Source of the DNA: a virus
Strand: one strand, 5' to 3'
Length of the DNA stretch: 36,159 nucleotides
Virus record (IMG/VR): IMGVR_UViG_3300006076_000614
Coordinates: 1-36,159 of that record
Under the pieces are notes generated by a model, which had not been told where the DNA came from, made no database searches, and saw only the letters and a program-made list of their open reading frames with translations. The translations under genes were made by a program, and so were the position numbers. Shown in pieces: positions 1 through 8,458 of this stretch (positions are counted from its first letter, which is position 1; each line of letters begins with the position of its first letter).

Positions 1-219
1 ATGCGCCCTTACTACATAAAGAAGAACGGACTTTACTTGCACGTACAAACAACTGAGTATGAAGAATATCAAGACTCGTCTGACATAAATGCTATGTACA
101 CGATGCAATATGTTTTTAAGAAAGAAAAAGACGGGGCAAAGACGTTCTATGATTCTACTGAAGCCAGTACATATATAACTAAGAGAAGAATAAAGGGTGT
201 GGAAGTGGTGAGGGATTGA
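1..219 (+). CDS. Small hypothetical protein (72 aa, possibly 5'-incomplete)
   Basis: I do not recognise this protein. The frame opens with ATG at the first base of the window, so the true start could lie upstream. It is tyrosine-rich and hydrophilic (begins MRPYYIKKNG, ends GVEVVRD), with no membrane segment or motif. It is the only plus-strand gene left of the lysis cassette, so it is either a phage-end accessory gene or the first flanking gene. It contains one copy of TATGTACAC (93-101), the 9-mer repeated three times upstream of the integrase. Confidence 0.5.
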   Translation: MRPYYIKKNGLYLHVQTTEYEEYQDSSDINAMYTMQYVFKKEKDGAKTFYDSTEASTYITKRRIKGVEVVRD

Positions 220-244
220 TGCTCGCTAATGTTGCACACACTGC

Positions 245-313
245 AAACAAACACTGATATTGACGTTTGTTTTAATTGAGTGAGCTGTGCAGCTTGATAG
301 AAGCAAGCACAGC
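245..313. other. Two hairpins in the gap after the lysis cassette
   Basis: Two inverted repeats lie between the small plus-strand gene and the lysozyme stop. The first pairs AAACAAAC (245-252) with GTTTGTTT (265-272) around a 12-base loop. The second pairs GCTGTGC (284-290) with GCACAGC (307-313), and inside it GCTT with AAGC. Neither has a good U-tract on either strand, so neither is a textbook terminator. They may stop the converging transcripts weakly or be RNA-end structures for the late mRNA. Confidence 0.35.
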
Positions 314-356
314 AATGTAACGATTGAAGCAATGAAGGAGCGTTTGCACATATAAG

Positions 357-911
357 TTACTTCTTTAGAAAAAGTGCTCGCTCAGCTTCACGACGACGAA
401 CTAAGCCTCTCATAACCTTGCCACCTCCCTTGTTCCAACGTAAAAATTGATCCGCTGCCCCTTGGTAATCTTTGGCATTCAGTTTCTTTAAAAGAGTTGA
501 ATTGCCAAAAGCTGTTTGACCAATGTTGTAAGTTAGACTAACCAGTGCATCAAATTGATTCTGTGATAATGGCACTTCCACGAGCTTATTCACAGAAAAT
601 TCAAATCGTTTTAGATCATGGGCAAAGTATTCTTTTGCTTGATCTAATGTACACTTATCGCCTTTCTTTACCTTTACGCCATTGGGATAAACTGTAGTTC
701 CAATGCCAATAGTCCAAACACCTACCCCATCATCGTAGGCTTGAAGCTTGGTATCTTCAAAGCTTGAGATTAATTCAATACCAACTTGACTGGTTTTCAT
801 GCCACTTGGTTGAAGATCATCTACTACAGCATTGAGCTTATCGACCTGTTCTTGTGTAAGTTTGCCTCCAGCAATAACACGAGCAGCATCAAAAAATGGT
901 TTAGTTGTCAT
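357..911 (-). CDS. Endolysin, T4-type lysozyme (GH24 muramidase)
   Basis: Phage lysozyme that hydrolyses the MurNAc-GlcNAc bond of peptidoglycan at the end of infection. The GH24 triad E-x8-D-x5-T is intact: E52, D61 and T67 counted from the ATG at 911, in the segment FEDTKLQAYDD followed by WTIGIGTT. About 45 residues precede the catalytic domain. There is no N-terminal signal or signal-anchor, so export should depend on the holin. A GTG at 923 would add four residues, but the ATG at 911 overlaps the holin stop (TGATG) and is the better, translationally coupled start. It is the last gene of the late operon. No i-spanin or o-spanin gene is visible around it. Confidence 0.9.
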   Translation of the reverse strand: MTTKPFFDAARVIAGGKLTQEQVDKLNAVVDDLQPSGMKTSQVGIELISSFEDTKLQAYDDGVGVWTIGIGTTVYPNGVKVKKGDKCTLDQAKEYFAHDLKRFEFSVNKLVEVPLSQNQFDALVSLTYNIGQTAFGNSTLLKKLNAKDYQGAADQFLRWNKGGGKVMRGLVRRREAERALFLKK

Positions 912-1189
912 CACCCACCCCACTTATTTACGTTTTTCTTTAAATATTCCTCAATAAAGGTACTGCCCAAAATCCCTAATGCACATGCAATTGCTACTAA
1001 AGCAACTGGACTCAAGTCTGGAAATTGAATCAATACAATTCCTGCAATTGTTGAAGTTGCAGATCCTAAAATTGTTCGCCCAATGATTAATCGAGCCGAC
1101 AAAGGTTCGCTTGAAACTAGTAGCCTACTCATACCGATTAGCGCTCCTATAACAACTAAAGTAAAAAGTGTTTTTTCATGCTCTTGCAT
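911..1189 (-). CDS. Holin, LydA/class I-like
   Basis: 92-residue inner-membrane protein immediately upstream of the lysozyme and overlapping its start. Three hydrophobic segments are visible at about residues 8-26, 36-56 and 60-80, separated by short charged turns, followed by a charged tail (EEYLKKNVNKWGG). This is the topology of class I phage holins, and it resembles the LydA-type holin family. It should form the lesion that releases the signal-less lysozyme. The start has its own Shine-Dalgarno (a run of five G). The terminator behind the tailspike gene lies just upstream. Confidence 0.8.
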   Translation of the reverse strand: MQEHEKTLFTLVVIGALIGMSRLLVSSEPLSARLIIGRTILGSATSTIAGIVLIQFPDLSPVALVAIACALGILGSTFIEEYLKKNVNKWGG

Positions 1190-1214
1190 GATGATCCCCC
1201 TAAATTTTGGTAAT

Positions 1215-1246
1215 AAAAAACCCCGTCCTAATTAAAGAACAGGGTT
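1215..1246 (-). terminator. Intrinsic terminator after the tailspike gene
   Basis: On the minus strand, AACCCTGTTCT (1246-1236) pairs with AGGACGGGGTT (1229-1219), with only G-U wobbles, and is followed by six T (1220-1215). In plus-strand RNA the same positions give C-A mismatches, so the element is oriented leftward. It separates the tailspike from holin-lysozyme, so lysis-gene expression should depend on read-through. The AC-rich motif described in the findings lies just upstream (1266-1251). Confidence 0.8.
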
Positions 1247-1284
1247 AGTGGTGGTTTGTTGGGTGTCCTGCGAAGATGTGTTTC

Positions 1285-3270
1285 CTAAACTGTCCGATCA
1301 TCACTCGCAAGACCGAAAGCAACAAGAGCTGCTACAATACTATCCATGACAGCATTTTGCTCCGCGATCGTTGCAGGAGTTTTCTTCCCTGTGATGCTAG
1401 GTTTCGTTGCTGGTGGAGTTGAACCATAACAACCTATGCCACCAGATAACAACAATCGACCAAATCTGTAGTTGTTTGTACCGAGGTCAGTCCCCGGAGT
1501 TGTACTATGCAAAACTCCGGTGATATTCAAACCAACTGCGTTCCTAGCAATACTAACTGGCGTTGAGCCTGCACCGTCTGTAAATACGATTGCACCATCG
1601 TATACATTAATGAACAAACGATCAGACGTATCAGTATATCTCTTGCCTCTTAGACCACCAGAACTAACCATTAGTGAGTATTGGGAGAAATCAGCCGTGT
1701 CAATATCTACTTCAGGTTGGAATAGACTTATGGCTGCATGAGTTCGTCCCGACACATTTTGGTAACGATTGCCTCCAGAAGTTGAGCTTATTCGTCTTAA
1801 TTCTCTGTTTGGAGAGATTAGAGTGTTTAAAAATACTCCAGTGCCTTGCTTACTAAATACAATGCGGTTTGAGTTGTAACCACCCTCAATCACATTATAT
1901 TCAGCCATTGCAGCACCAATAGGTAAGTTATTGTCTTTTACATATAGCACCTTAGGTGGGTCCGATTCAAAACGAGACTGAATAAAGCGGCAGTATTGAC
2001 AACCTAACTCCAAGTTGTACTCTGACACGCTTGCTTCAATAGAAGGTTTATAGAATACGTTATTATTTAAAGTAGATGTTTCTGCATACAAACGGATGTG
2101 ACGAACACCGGGAACATTTGTACCCTCTCCACCATTATGAGAATATCGCCCACCGAAGAAATTATTTTCATTTGTCCATGGTTGAGCAGTTTCAGTAAGC
2201 GGTGAGGTTGTTACATCAAGGTTGATTTTACCGTTATCCAGCTGTCCGATATAGAAGTTGTTATAGCAAGTTGATAGTGTAGATGTAACTTTCAGGTTGG
2301 TGTGAAAGTTTCGCACATGCGGCACTTCAATTTCACAACTGAGCGTATTAATGATTTCGATGCCAACAGCGTTATCAACCCAACCATCTTGCGCGACATG
2401 ATTTTCATAAAACACCTTCGGTAGCTTAAGCTCTTTGCGCCACATATAGGAATAATCAGACATTCGCACCTGTACAGCAGTTTTGTTGGTCACGTCTGTA
2501 TTAAGCTGAACATCAAGCAGATCACATGCACAAGATATGACCAGTGTGTTCGCTATGTAGAACTCGCCATACCCTTCTATTTTTCGATTAAGTAATGTGG
2601 CAGCACCGATACCTCGTTGAAGCGCTACCGTCATGTCGAAAGTTGTAGGATTAGCGTTATAACTGGAAATTTCAGACGCTGTAAAAAACTCCCAGATATT
2701 TAACCCTTTAACTTTGTTTACCTCCTTCTGCGATAGAACCCCATCAACAACGAATGAAGCATCCCACCCTTTATCTACAGCAATCTGCGCCAGTCGCTGC
2801 ATGAGATAATTGTAGTATTCATCCAGCTGATCTAAGGCCACACCTTGCTTACGGATCTCCTCCATGAGATAAGCCCGAAGCTCATCATCTCGATCATCCA
2901 CGTAGTTTTTCAGTGCATCAATGCGATTGCTTAAAATCCAATCTGCAACACCTAACTCCTGAAGCTTCAACCAGATCCAGTCAAAGTCTTTATTTACTGT
3001 AGGTGGACGGAATGAGTTGTTGTAGGACTGGTAATCTGTAGTGCGACTAAATGGTGTATTTCGTTGAATAGTAATCTTTTTACCATTCTCAGGCGCAGTA
3101 TTAAAAACTACAGCACCATTGCTGAATGACCATGCACCCACAACTGGCTCTACATCATCCACCAATACAATTAAATGATCCTGATTATCACAATCAAATT
3201 TCAATGCAAAGCTTGTGGTGGTGCCATTTGCAGTATATTCAATGTATGGCGTTTGTTCTTGGACAGCCAT
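1285..3270 (-). CDS. Tailspike / tail fiber protein (661 aa)
   Basis: Receptor-binding protein. The first ~110 residues match the T7 gp17-type virion-attachment domain (begins MAVQEQTPYIEYTANG, then an NTPFSRTTDYQ segment and a WIWLKLQELG helix). A helical, charged stretch (about 110-170) probably forms the trimer neck. Residues ~190-600 are a long glycine/asparagine-rich series of short strands, as expected of a right-handed beta-helix tailspike. The C-terminus ends in a short helix-forming tail (PATIAEQNAVMDSIVAAL). Spikes of this layout in Acinetobacter podoviruses are often capsule depolymerases, but no catalytic residues can be assigned here by eye. Shine-Dalgarno: a G-run four bases before the ATG. 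Confidence 0.85.
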   Translation of the reverse strand: MAVQEQTPYIEYTANGTTTSFALKFDCDNQDHLIVLVDDVEPVVGAWSFSNGAVVFNTAPENGKKITIQRNTPFSRTTDYQSYNNSFRPPTVNKDFDWIWLKLQELGVADWILSNRIDALKNYVDDRDDELRAYLMEEIRKQGVALDQLDEYYNYLMQRLAQIAVDKGWDASFVVDGVLSQKEVNKVKGLNIWEFFTASEISSYNANPTTFDMTVALQRGIGAATLLNRKIEGYGEFYIANTLVISCACDLLDVQLNTDVTNKTAVQVRMSDYSYMWRKELKLPKVFYENHVAQDGWVDNAVGIEIINTLSCEIEVPHVRNFHTNLKVTSTLSTCYNNFYIGQLDNGKINLDVTTSPLTETAQPWTNENNFFGGRYSHNGGEGTNVPGVRHIRLYAETSTLNNNVFYKPSIEASVSEYNLELGCQYCRFIQSRFESDPPKVLYVKDNNLPIGAAMAEYNVIEGGYNSNRIVFSKQGTGVFLNTLISPNRELRRISSTSGGNRYQNVSGRTHAAISLFQPEVDIDTADFSQYSLMVSSGGLRGKRYTDTSDRLFINVYDGAIVFTDGAGSTPVSIARNAVGLNITGVLHSTTPGTDLGTNNYRFGRLLLSGGIGCYGSTPPATKPSITGKKTPATIAEQNAVMDSIVAALVAFGLASDDRTV

Positions 3271-3279
3271 AAAACCCCC

Positions 3280-4959
3280 CTAATCTTCAAATTCTAAAGT
3301 GGCTTCATGCACACCACCGTTTGTTCTCCAATTAGGCGATTCTTCATAGTCTGTTGTGTTGTGTGTTTTACCTACTCGCTCAGGTGCTTCTACAATTGCT
3401 AAGGCTAGTGAGTCGAGAAAATCGTCAGGCTGATCTGTAGTAGCTGGATTCCACTCACGCATCTGTTTGACCTGAATTGAATCCTCGTGATTTTCATCCT
3501 CAAGAACTGATAAATGTGCCCATAAAAGACCTGAAACTAAAGGACCTTCAATACCGCTCAGAATCCTCTTATTTTTAGATATGCTTGAATGTTCTTCTGA
3601 TACACCGCATCGTATTCCCCGTGTTTTTAAAGCAGCCTTGAGAGCAGCAGGAGCAAAATTCCCTATACCATTGGTCTCAACTGTAACTCTCGTTAAATGA
3701 AATTCTTTAATGATGTTGCATAGCTGCCATGCTTGACCACCAATGACATGACCGTTTTCGTCTGTTTCAATTACTTCACCCGTCAAGGCAATTGATCTGT
3801 GCCAATATTTATTCCCTAGATCATCATGAAAAACCAATGCTGTAGACGATTTATCAGATTTGGTTTTACCCGATGATGGATCCCAACGGAAAGTAGCACC
3901 TACGATTCGACGTTCACCAAGCATGAGAATAAATTCTCGATTTGCTCGTTTTAATACTGGCTCACAATCATAAGCATGGATTTTGTCAGGGTCTAAACGC
4001 ACATCCCCAATAGGTTTAGCATGCATTTGATACTGAGAATCCCATTCATTTAGGGTTTTACATTTTTCACGTCTTTTTGCCATTTCTTTGGCTGTGAATC
4101 TTTCGGGCCATATTCCCTCTGAGTAGAAATCAATTAAATAATGTTCTTCATTAATTTTGACTTCCCAATATTCACCTTTTTGAACACAAGAATATCCAAC
4201 ACCTTTTTTGAGATACTTTGACCCTTTCCCAATTCCAGTAAACGCATGTATAGGCTCGAAATCTAAAAGTACAATTTGCCCAACTTTACTGTTCTCAATA
4301 CGCTTTTCATGCTCGAACATTTTTAAGATTAAGCACTTCACATCACTTAGTTTTTTGATTTGTTCATATAGAGAATCGTATGTGTGAGGCGTACCAATCC
4401 AAAGCTCACGTGCGCCCGGTATTGCAATATGTGTTTGCTCACTTAATTTCTGTGGTAGCTTTTCTCTTGCTTCTGGCGTTCCAGTTGTCTTTGGTGTTTC
4501 TACATCATCATTTTGGATGAAGTGCGCACGATGCCCCGTTACCCCTGAAAGAATGCCTTTAGCCAACATCGTGCCATAACGAACATCATCAGTTCCTTTG
4601 ACAAACCAACGTTCAACTTCACCCTTTTTGATCTTCACATCTTCGTTGTTGATTGTTAGAGGGTGTCTAGCTAGTACATCTCTTGTTCCGCTACTGCACT
4701 TATAAGCATCTGAGTCCGTTGTGCCTTGATGCAGTATTTGTGTTTCAGGATAGCAATAGATCACCCATGCATTAAACACGTCCAAAATAGTCGATTTAGA
4801 GTGTCCACGTGGCATCATAAGCAATGCCACACATCCCACTATCAAATAAAATGCTTCTAGGAACTCACATACACGCACGTGAAAGTCGGGTACTTTCCAC
4901 TTTTGTACTTCTGCCCAAAGTAAAAAGAACGCAAGAAAGCTAATTTTCGGCTTATTCAT
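3280..4959 (-). CDS. terL: Terminase large subunit, T7 gp19-like
   Basis: DNA-packaging ATPase/nuclease of 559 residues. The N-terminal ATPase domain has a Walker A of the T7 kind (MPRGHSKST, residues ~49-57). A Walker B-like FIQNDDVE follows at about residue 150. The C-terminal RNase-H-like nuclease domain starts near residue 355 (FRWDPSSGK) and includes a late acidic DDFLDSLA motif. The start codon overlaps the small-subunit stop (TAATG). Placing terminase after the ejection proteins and just before the tailspike differs from T7, where both terminase genes come last. Confidence 0.9.
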   Translation of the reverse strand: MNKPKISFLAFFLLWAEVQKWKVPDFHVRVCEFLEAFYLIVGCVALLMMPRGHSKSTILDVFNAWVIYCYPETQILHQGTTDSDAYKCSSGTRDVLARHPLTINNEDVKIKKGEVERWFVKGTDDVRYGTMLAKGILSGVTGHRAHFIQNDDVETPKTTGTPEAREKLPQKLSEQTHIAIPGARELWIGTPHTYDSLYEQIKKLSDVKCLILKMFEHEKRIENSKVGQIVLLDFEPIHAFTGIGKGSKYLKKGVGYSCVQKGEYWEVKINEEHYLIDFYSEGIWPERFTAKEMAKRREKCKTLNEWDSQYQMHAKPIGDVRLDPDKIHAYDCEPVLKRANREFILMLGERRIVGATFRWDPSSGKTKSDKSSTALVFHDDLGNKYWHRSIALTGEVIETDENGHVIGGQAWQLCNIIKEFHLTRVTVETNGIGNFAPAALKAALKTRGIRCGVSEEHSSISKNKRILSGIEGPLVSGLLWAHLSVLEDENHEDSIQVKQMREWNPATTDQPDDFLDSLALAIVEAPERVGKTHNTTDYEESPNWRTNGGVHEATLEFED

Positions 4960-5267
4960 TAGCTCACCCGTTGTTTGATCTTGGCTGCTTCTTCTTCTGC
5001 TTTTTTGATTAGGTTTTCTTCATGCTTGCGTTGTGTATCTTCATTTGTGCTTGTTGGTGGCAATGTTCCTCTGCGGTACGCTAATACCTGTTCAACCTTT
5101 GTGATAGCAGATGCGCATTGATTTAAGCCCTTATAAAGCCAAACTTTATCTCCACGTTCTTCTGGCGTTTCAAAACCACATTCACTAGCAGCATAAGCAA
5201 TTTTAATTAAGTCATCTGTCATCGTTTCTGTGAGTTCTTCTAACTCTTTAATTTGGTCATCACGCAT
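4959..5267 (-). CDS. terS: Terminase small subunit-like protein
   Basis: 102-residue helical, acidic protein directly before, and overlapping, the large terminase. Its size, charge and position match the T7 gp18-type DNA-recognition subunit; no motif is decisive. I place the start at ATG 5267 (MRDDQIKELEELTE). An upstream TTG at 5300 would run through a terminator stem and add an unlikely cysteine-rich leader. There is no free Shine-Dalgarno: the only G-run (GAGGG) is in the 3' arm of the preceding hairpin, 7 nt from the ATG. Confidence 0.75.
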   Translation of the reverse strand: MRDDQIKELEELTETMTDDLIKIAYAASECGFETPEERGDKVWLYKGLNQCASAITKVEQVLAYRRGTLPPTSTNEDTQRKHEENLIKKAEEEAAKIKQRVS

Positions 5268-5306
5268 AAAAAAGCCCTCGCATATAGTGCATATATACAA
5301 GAGCTT
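5268..5306 (-). terminator. Long hairpin terminator abutting the terS start codon
   Basis: On the minus strand, bases 5306-5293 pair with 5285-5272 over 14 consecutive positions (Watson-Crick plus G-U) around the 7-base loop ATGCACT. They are followed by six T, and the terS ATG comes immediately after. In plus-strand RNA the wobbles become mismatches. The 3' arm carries GAGGG, which is also the only possible ribosome-binding site for terS, so the stem could both terminate transcription and occlude translation. Confidence 0.85.
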
Positions 5307-5362
5307 CGAGTGTGGTGTGTTGGGTGTTTATCTAACAACTATTACCAGTATATCTATAGTTT

Positions 5363-5929
5363 CTAACTATTTGCATTAGGATCAATAAATATTTCCTTTG
5401 GCTTCCATCCATAGTTCTTGCCAAGGTATATAGGCTCTATTGTCCCTGAAGCAATATAAGCAAATTTATCTGCTAACTTGTCAATCCCTCCACCAAATCG
5501 CAAGGGAGGTAGTTCCTGTGGAATAGCGACAATTAAATCATCAATACTTACAGTAGCATCAAGTTTTGGGATAAATAATTCCACATCTATTACACCTTGA
5601 TCGGTTAATAACTTGGCCTGAACCATCTTAATAGGCTCAACATCCCCAGTTAATATAGCAATTTGTGCATTTTCTTCTTTTGAATAAACCCTGCTTACCT
5701 TCCCAACTAAAGGATTAAAATGTTTAAGCTCACAGTCTATATTATTATAGACATACTGTTGCAAATCTACATATCGCTCAAAACGTATAGGCTTTGGCCT
5801 TAACAGATTTTCTTTAGCATTAGTAATTTTTCCACCAATCTCACTGGAGTTCACAGGGTAACTTTTAAAATAAAAAGCTAACAGGACACCTGCAATTACC
5901 ATTAGGCAAATAGCAATAAGCACAATCAT
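5363..5929 (-). CDS. Membrane-anchored protein of unknown function (188 aa)
   Basis: Not recognised. The N-terminus is a single strong hydrophobic segment (residues 2-20, IVLIAICLMVIAGVLLAF) followed by a soluble domain of about 165 residues. It is therefore either a bitopic inner-membrane protein or a virion protein with an insertion helix. It lies directly between the 842-aa ejection protein (the stop of that gene is adjacent to this ATG) and the terminase, in the late operon. A virion or ejection role is possible but not shown. Low-complexity, coiled-coil and enzyme motifs are absent. Confidence 0.7.
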   Translation of the reverse strand: MIVLIAICLMVIAGVLLAFYFKSYPVNSSEIGGKITNAKENLLRPKPIRFERYVDLQQYVYNNIDCELKHFNPLVGKVSRVYSKEENAQIAILTGDVEPIKMVQAKLLTDQGVIDVELFIPKLDATVSIDDLIVAIPQELPPLRFGGGIDKLADKFAYIASGTIEPIYLGKNYGWKPKEIFIDPNANS

Positions 5930-8458
5930 TTATTGTTCACTCATATCCCACCAATAACTATTGCCTAAATTTTCAAGCCGTTGTTGTGTTTTAGGCAAAT
6001 AATCTGGATCTATCATATTTTGAAGTTTAGAGTATAGCATTCGATCTACTACAAGTTTACTGTACCATAGGTTTTGTAATGGGACATTCCCTTTTAAAGT
6101 ATTTGCAATTTCCATCATTCGCGTAGATTCCTTGCCTTCAATAAAGTTATTCCCCATACCTGTTAGCAGCATACCCAACTTCATGCTTTGGCCTAGTAAT
6201 GGGCCACTGATAAAGTCTGATGCACTTCGACCGGTTGGATCCGACAGTGCGGACATCATGTCACCCAAGAAAGAAAGCCCACCACCTTTGAGAAGTGATT
6301 TACCAAAGAAATCAATCGTAAATACCGGCTCTGGATTCTTACCATTGGCCAAGTTCTGGGTCTGAACGATCAATGCACCTGCTAAAGTTTGATAAGCCAG
6401 TAGCGAAGCTAGGAATGTCACCCGGCTCTTAATATCTCCCTGGGCAAAGGCACGATGACCAATACGGAACATATAAGCCAATGGGAAGCCTTTGAACTGA
6501 AATAAGGTTCGGCCTAATTCCCCTTGGATGGTACCAGCTTCGCCCAAGTTAATGATGCTACGTTCACGTACACCTGCTTCAATAATAGCGACTGACTCCT
6601 CATTGAAGATATGAGTCTGGTATTTCATAGCAGCTTTATACCGGAAGTCAGCCAGTGCATTAGGATTGTCCTGCTTGTCCAGTGGCAAGAACTGCTTAAT
6701 CACATCATCTGGCGCATTGAAAAAGTCATTCTGGGAGAGTACCGCCGTCCCATCTTCACGTTTACTTGGCTCCAGCTGCTGCCATAATTGCCAATCACGT
6801 TCAGTAATACCATTCCCCTGCAGGATCTTGAGATCATCTGCACCGAGATCCTTCCAGTCTGATTTACGTGTTAATTCAGCCAGCTTATTCATATGCACCA
6901 GATTGAATGCTCGCTTCGCTCCTGCTGTGACGGCGTTCAAACCTGATAGTTTCATCGTGGTTGCAGCAAACGCTTGCATACGCGCATTGAAACGGCCTGA
7001 TTTAGTGGCACTACTCACCACATCAGCATCTCCAAAGCGAGACATACCGCCTACCATCTCAGTGATACCAAGCCCAAAACGTAGGGCTTCATCACGTGTA
7101 GCACCCTGTTTCAGTTGCTTCATGTATTCAGGGAGGATGGATTTGGTATAAGACAGGCCTAGCATATTAGCCACTTTCTTCATGCTGGCATGATCACCAA
7201 AGGTCGTTAATGTGGTGCCACCTAATTTAGATGAAACCATTAGGGCACGCAGACCACCCATAACATTTCCCAGTGTTGAATCAATCGCCCGGGTATTGGC
7301 ATCCAAAGTGTTGTACATCGACATGGCTCGATGAGCCTGCTTATCAATTTCGCCATGTTTCAATCCATTCTGTGGATCTGCTTTCAGTTTGATCTTGGCT
7401 TCATCCAATAGAGATTCAAACGTATGACGAGGATTGGATCCAAGGTTCTGCATCATTGCTACTTCCGTACTCATGCGCTGAGTATGGTTTTTCAGAATCT
7501 CATGAAAGCCCGCCTCGTTATAGGTCCCGTACTTATTCTGATATGCCAGCCATGCATCGCCATCCTTGAAATGCAAAGCACGTGATTCCTGGTGACGATT
7601 TGCCATCTTAGAGCGACCACCTACAGGTGATGCTGGTGCTTTCACCTGCTTAGTGAGTACTTGCAAATCCTTATTGGCGCCGTTGGTTGAAATAGTTTTA
7701 TAGACCTCCTCGAGCATGGATTTAAGCTCCAGCTCATCCATCAGCTCTCCAGTTTCTTTGACATATTGATTTCGATCCAGTCCAGCCAAAGCATCATTAA
7801 CCCACTCTGATTGATCAGTCAAAGCTACCTTTTTCTGATCATGTGAGGTCATGAAGCCAAAGTTATCCAGTTTCTTGATGTTCCCACCAGCACGGTTGAA
7901 GGCTAAACGCATCTCCTCCAAAGCAGCACTAACCTCTTTGGCCATTGCTGTAATTTCTGGGTTATCAGACTTACCACCAAACATGACCCGGATTATGTCA
8001 TCAGTCATAGCCTTGTTTACTGACATGCCAAAGCGTTCTTGTGTCTTGGTAAACACATCGGCTACCAAGGACATCCAACGGCTATGTAAGGCTTGAGATT
8101 GCTTCTCTATCGACTGGATACCACTCTGGTCAGAGAAGTATGCGATTTTCCGCATTAAAACTTGAACCGGATTCAACTTTGGATGATTGTAAATCTCAGT
8201 TTGCAGTTGAGCCTTGATAATGGCATCACGGGCAATGTTCTGATTGTTCTTGGCAATCTGGACGGCGAAATCTGTAGCAGTTTTCTGCGCGATTGCTTCA
8301 GCACGTTCAGCTGCACTTTTGAAAATCCAGTCTGGATCTGTTCTGGCCAAAGTGTTTTGTGCCCGGATATACAGTGATGAAATACGGTTACTATCAGCTG
8401 CGCTTAATTTTCTTTTACCTAATGCTTTTGCAACTTGTTCTCTACACTCAGCTCTCAT
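5930..8458 (-). CDS. Large internal virion (ejection) protein, 842 aa
   Basis: Long, largely helical protein at the place of the C-terminal part of T7 gp16 in the gene order. Its ATG overlaps the stop of the transglycosylase-bearing protein (ATGA), so the two are translated as a coupled pair. No enzyme motif is visible. A few glycine/alanine-rich hydrophobic stretches in the last third (around AQGDIKSRVTFLASLLAYQT) could insert in a membrane. By position and size it is inferred to be ejected with the DNA to form part of the trans-envelope channel. The exact family is not recognised with certainty. Confidence 0.75.
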   Translation of the reverse strand: MRAECREQVAKALGKRKLSAADSNRISSLYIRAQNTLARTDPDWIFKSAAERAEAIAQKTATDFAVQIAKNNQNIARDAIIKAQLQTEIYNHPKLNPVQVLMRKIAYFSDQSGIQSIEKQSQALHSRWMSLVADVFTKTQERFGMSVNKAMTDDIIRVMFGGKSDNPEITAMAKEVSAALEEMRLAFNRAGGNIKKLDNFGFMTSHDQKKVALTDQSEWVNDALAGLDRNQYVKETGELMDELELKSMLEEVYKTISTNGANKDLQVLTKQVKAPASPVGGRSKMANRHQESRALHFKDGDAWLAYQNKYGTYNEAGFHEILKNHTQRMSTEVAMMQNLGSNPRHTFESLLDEAKIKLKADPQNGLKHGEIDKQAHRAMSMYNTLDANTRAIDSTLGNVMGGLRALMVSSKLGGTTLTTFGDHASMKKVANMLGLSYTKSILPEYMKQLKQGATRDEALRFGLGITEMVGGMSRFGDADVVSSATKSGRFNARMQAFAATTMKLSGLNAVTAGAKRAFNLVHMNKLAELTRKSDWKDLGADDLKILQGNGITERDWQLWQQLEPSKREDGTAVLSQNDFFNAPDDVIKQFLPLDKQDNPNALADFRYKAAMKYQTHIFNEESVAIIEAGVRERSIINLGEAGTIQGELGRTLFQFKGFPLAYMFRIGHRAFAQGDIKSRVTFLASLLAYQTLAGALIVQTQNLANGKNPEPVFTIDFFGKSLLKGGGLSFLGDMMSALSDPTGRSASDFISGPLLGQSMKLGMLLTGMGNNFIEGKESTRMMEIANTLKGNVPLQNLWYSKLVVDRMLYSKLQNMIDPDYLPKTQQRLENLGNSYWWDMSEQ

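Noticed and set aside
147-332. Minus-strand frame of 61 codons after the lysozyme
   Set aside because: TTG start, no ribosome site, overlaps the plus-strand gene and the two hairpins; composition is not protein-like.
1-350. Left attachment site shared with 33943-34400
   Set aside because: Only short matches (TATGTACAC, ACATAAATG) are shared; no core of useful length.
6666-7151. 161-codon plus-strand frame inside the 842-aa gene
   Set aside because: Lies wholly within a well-supported gene on the other strand, with no ribosome site or plus-strand context.
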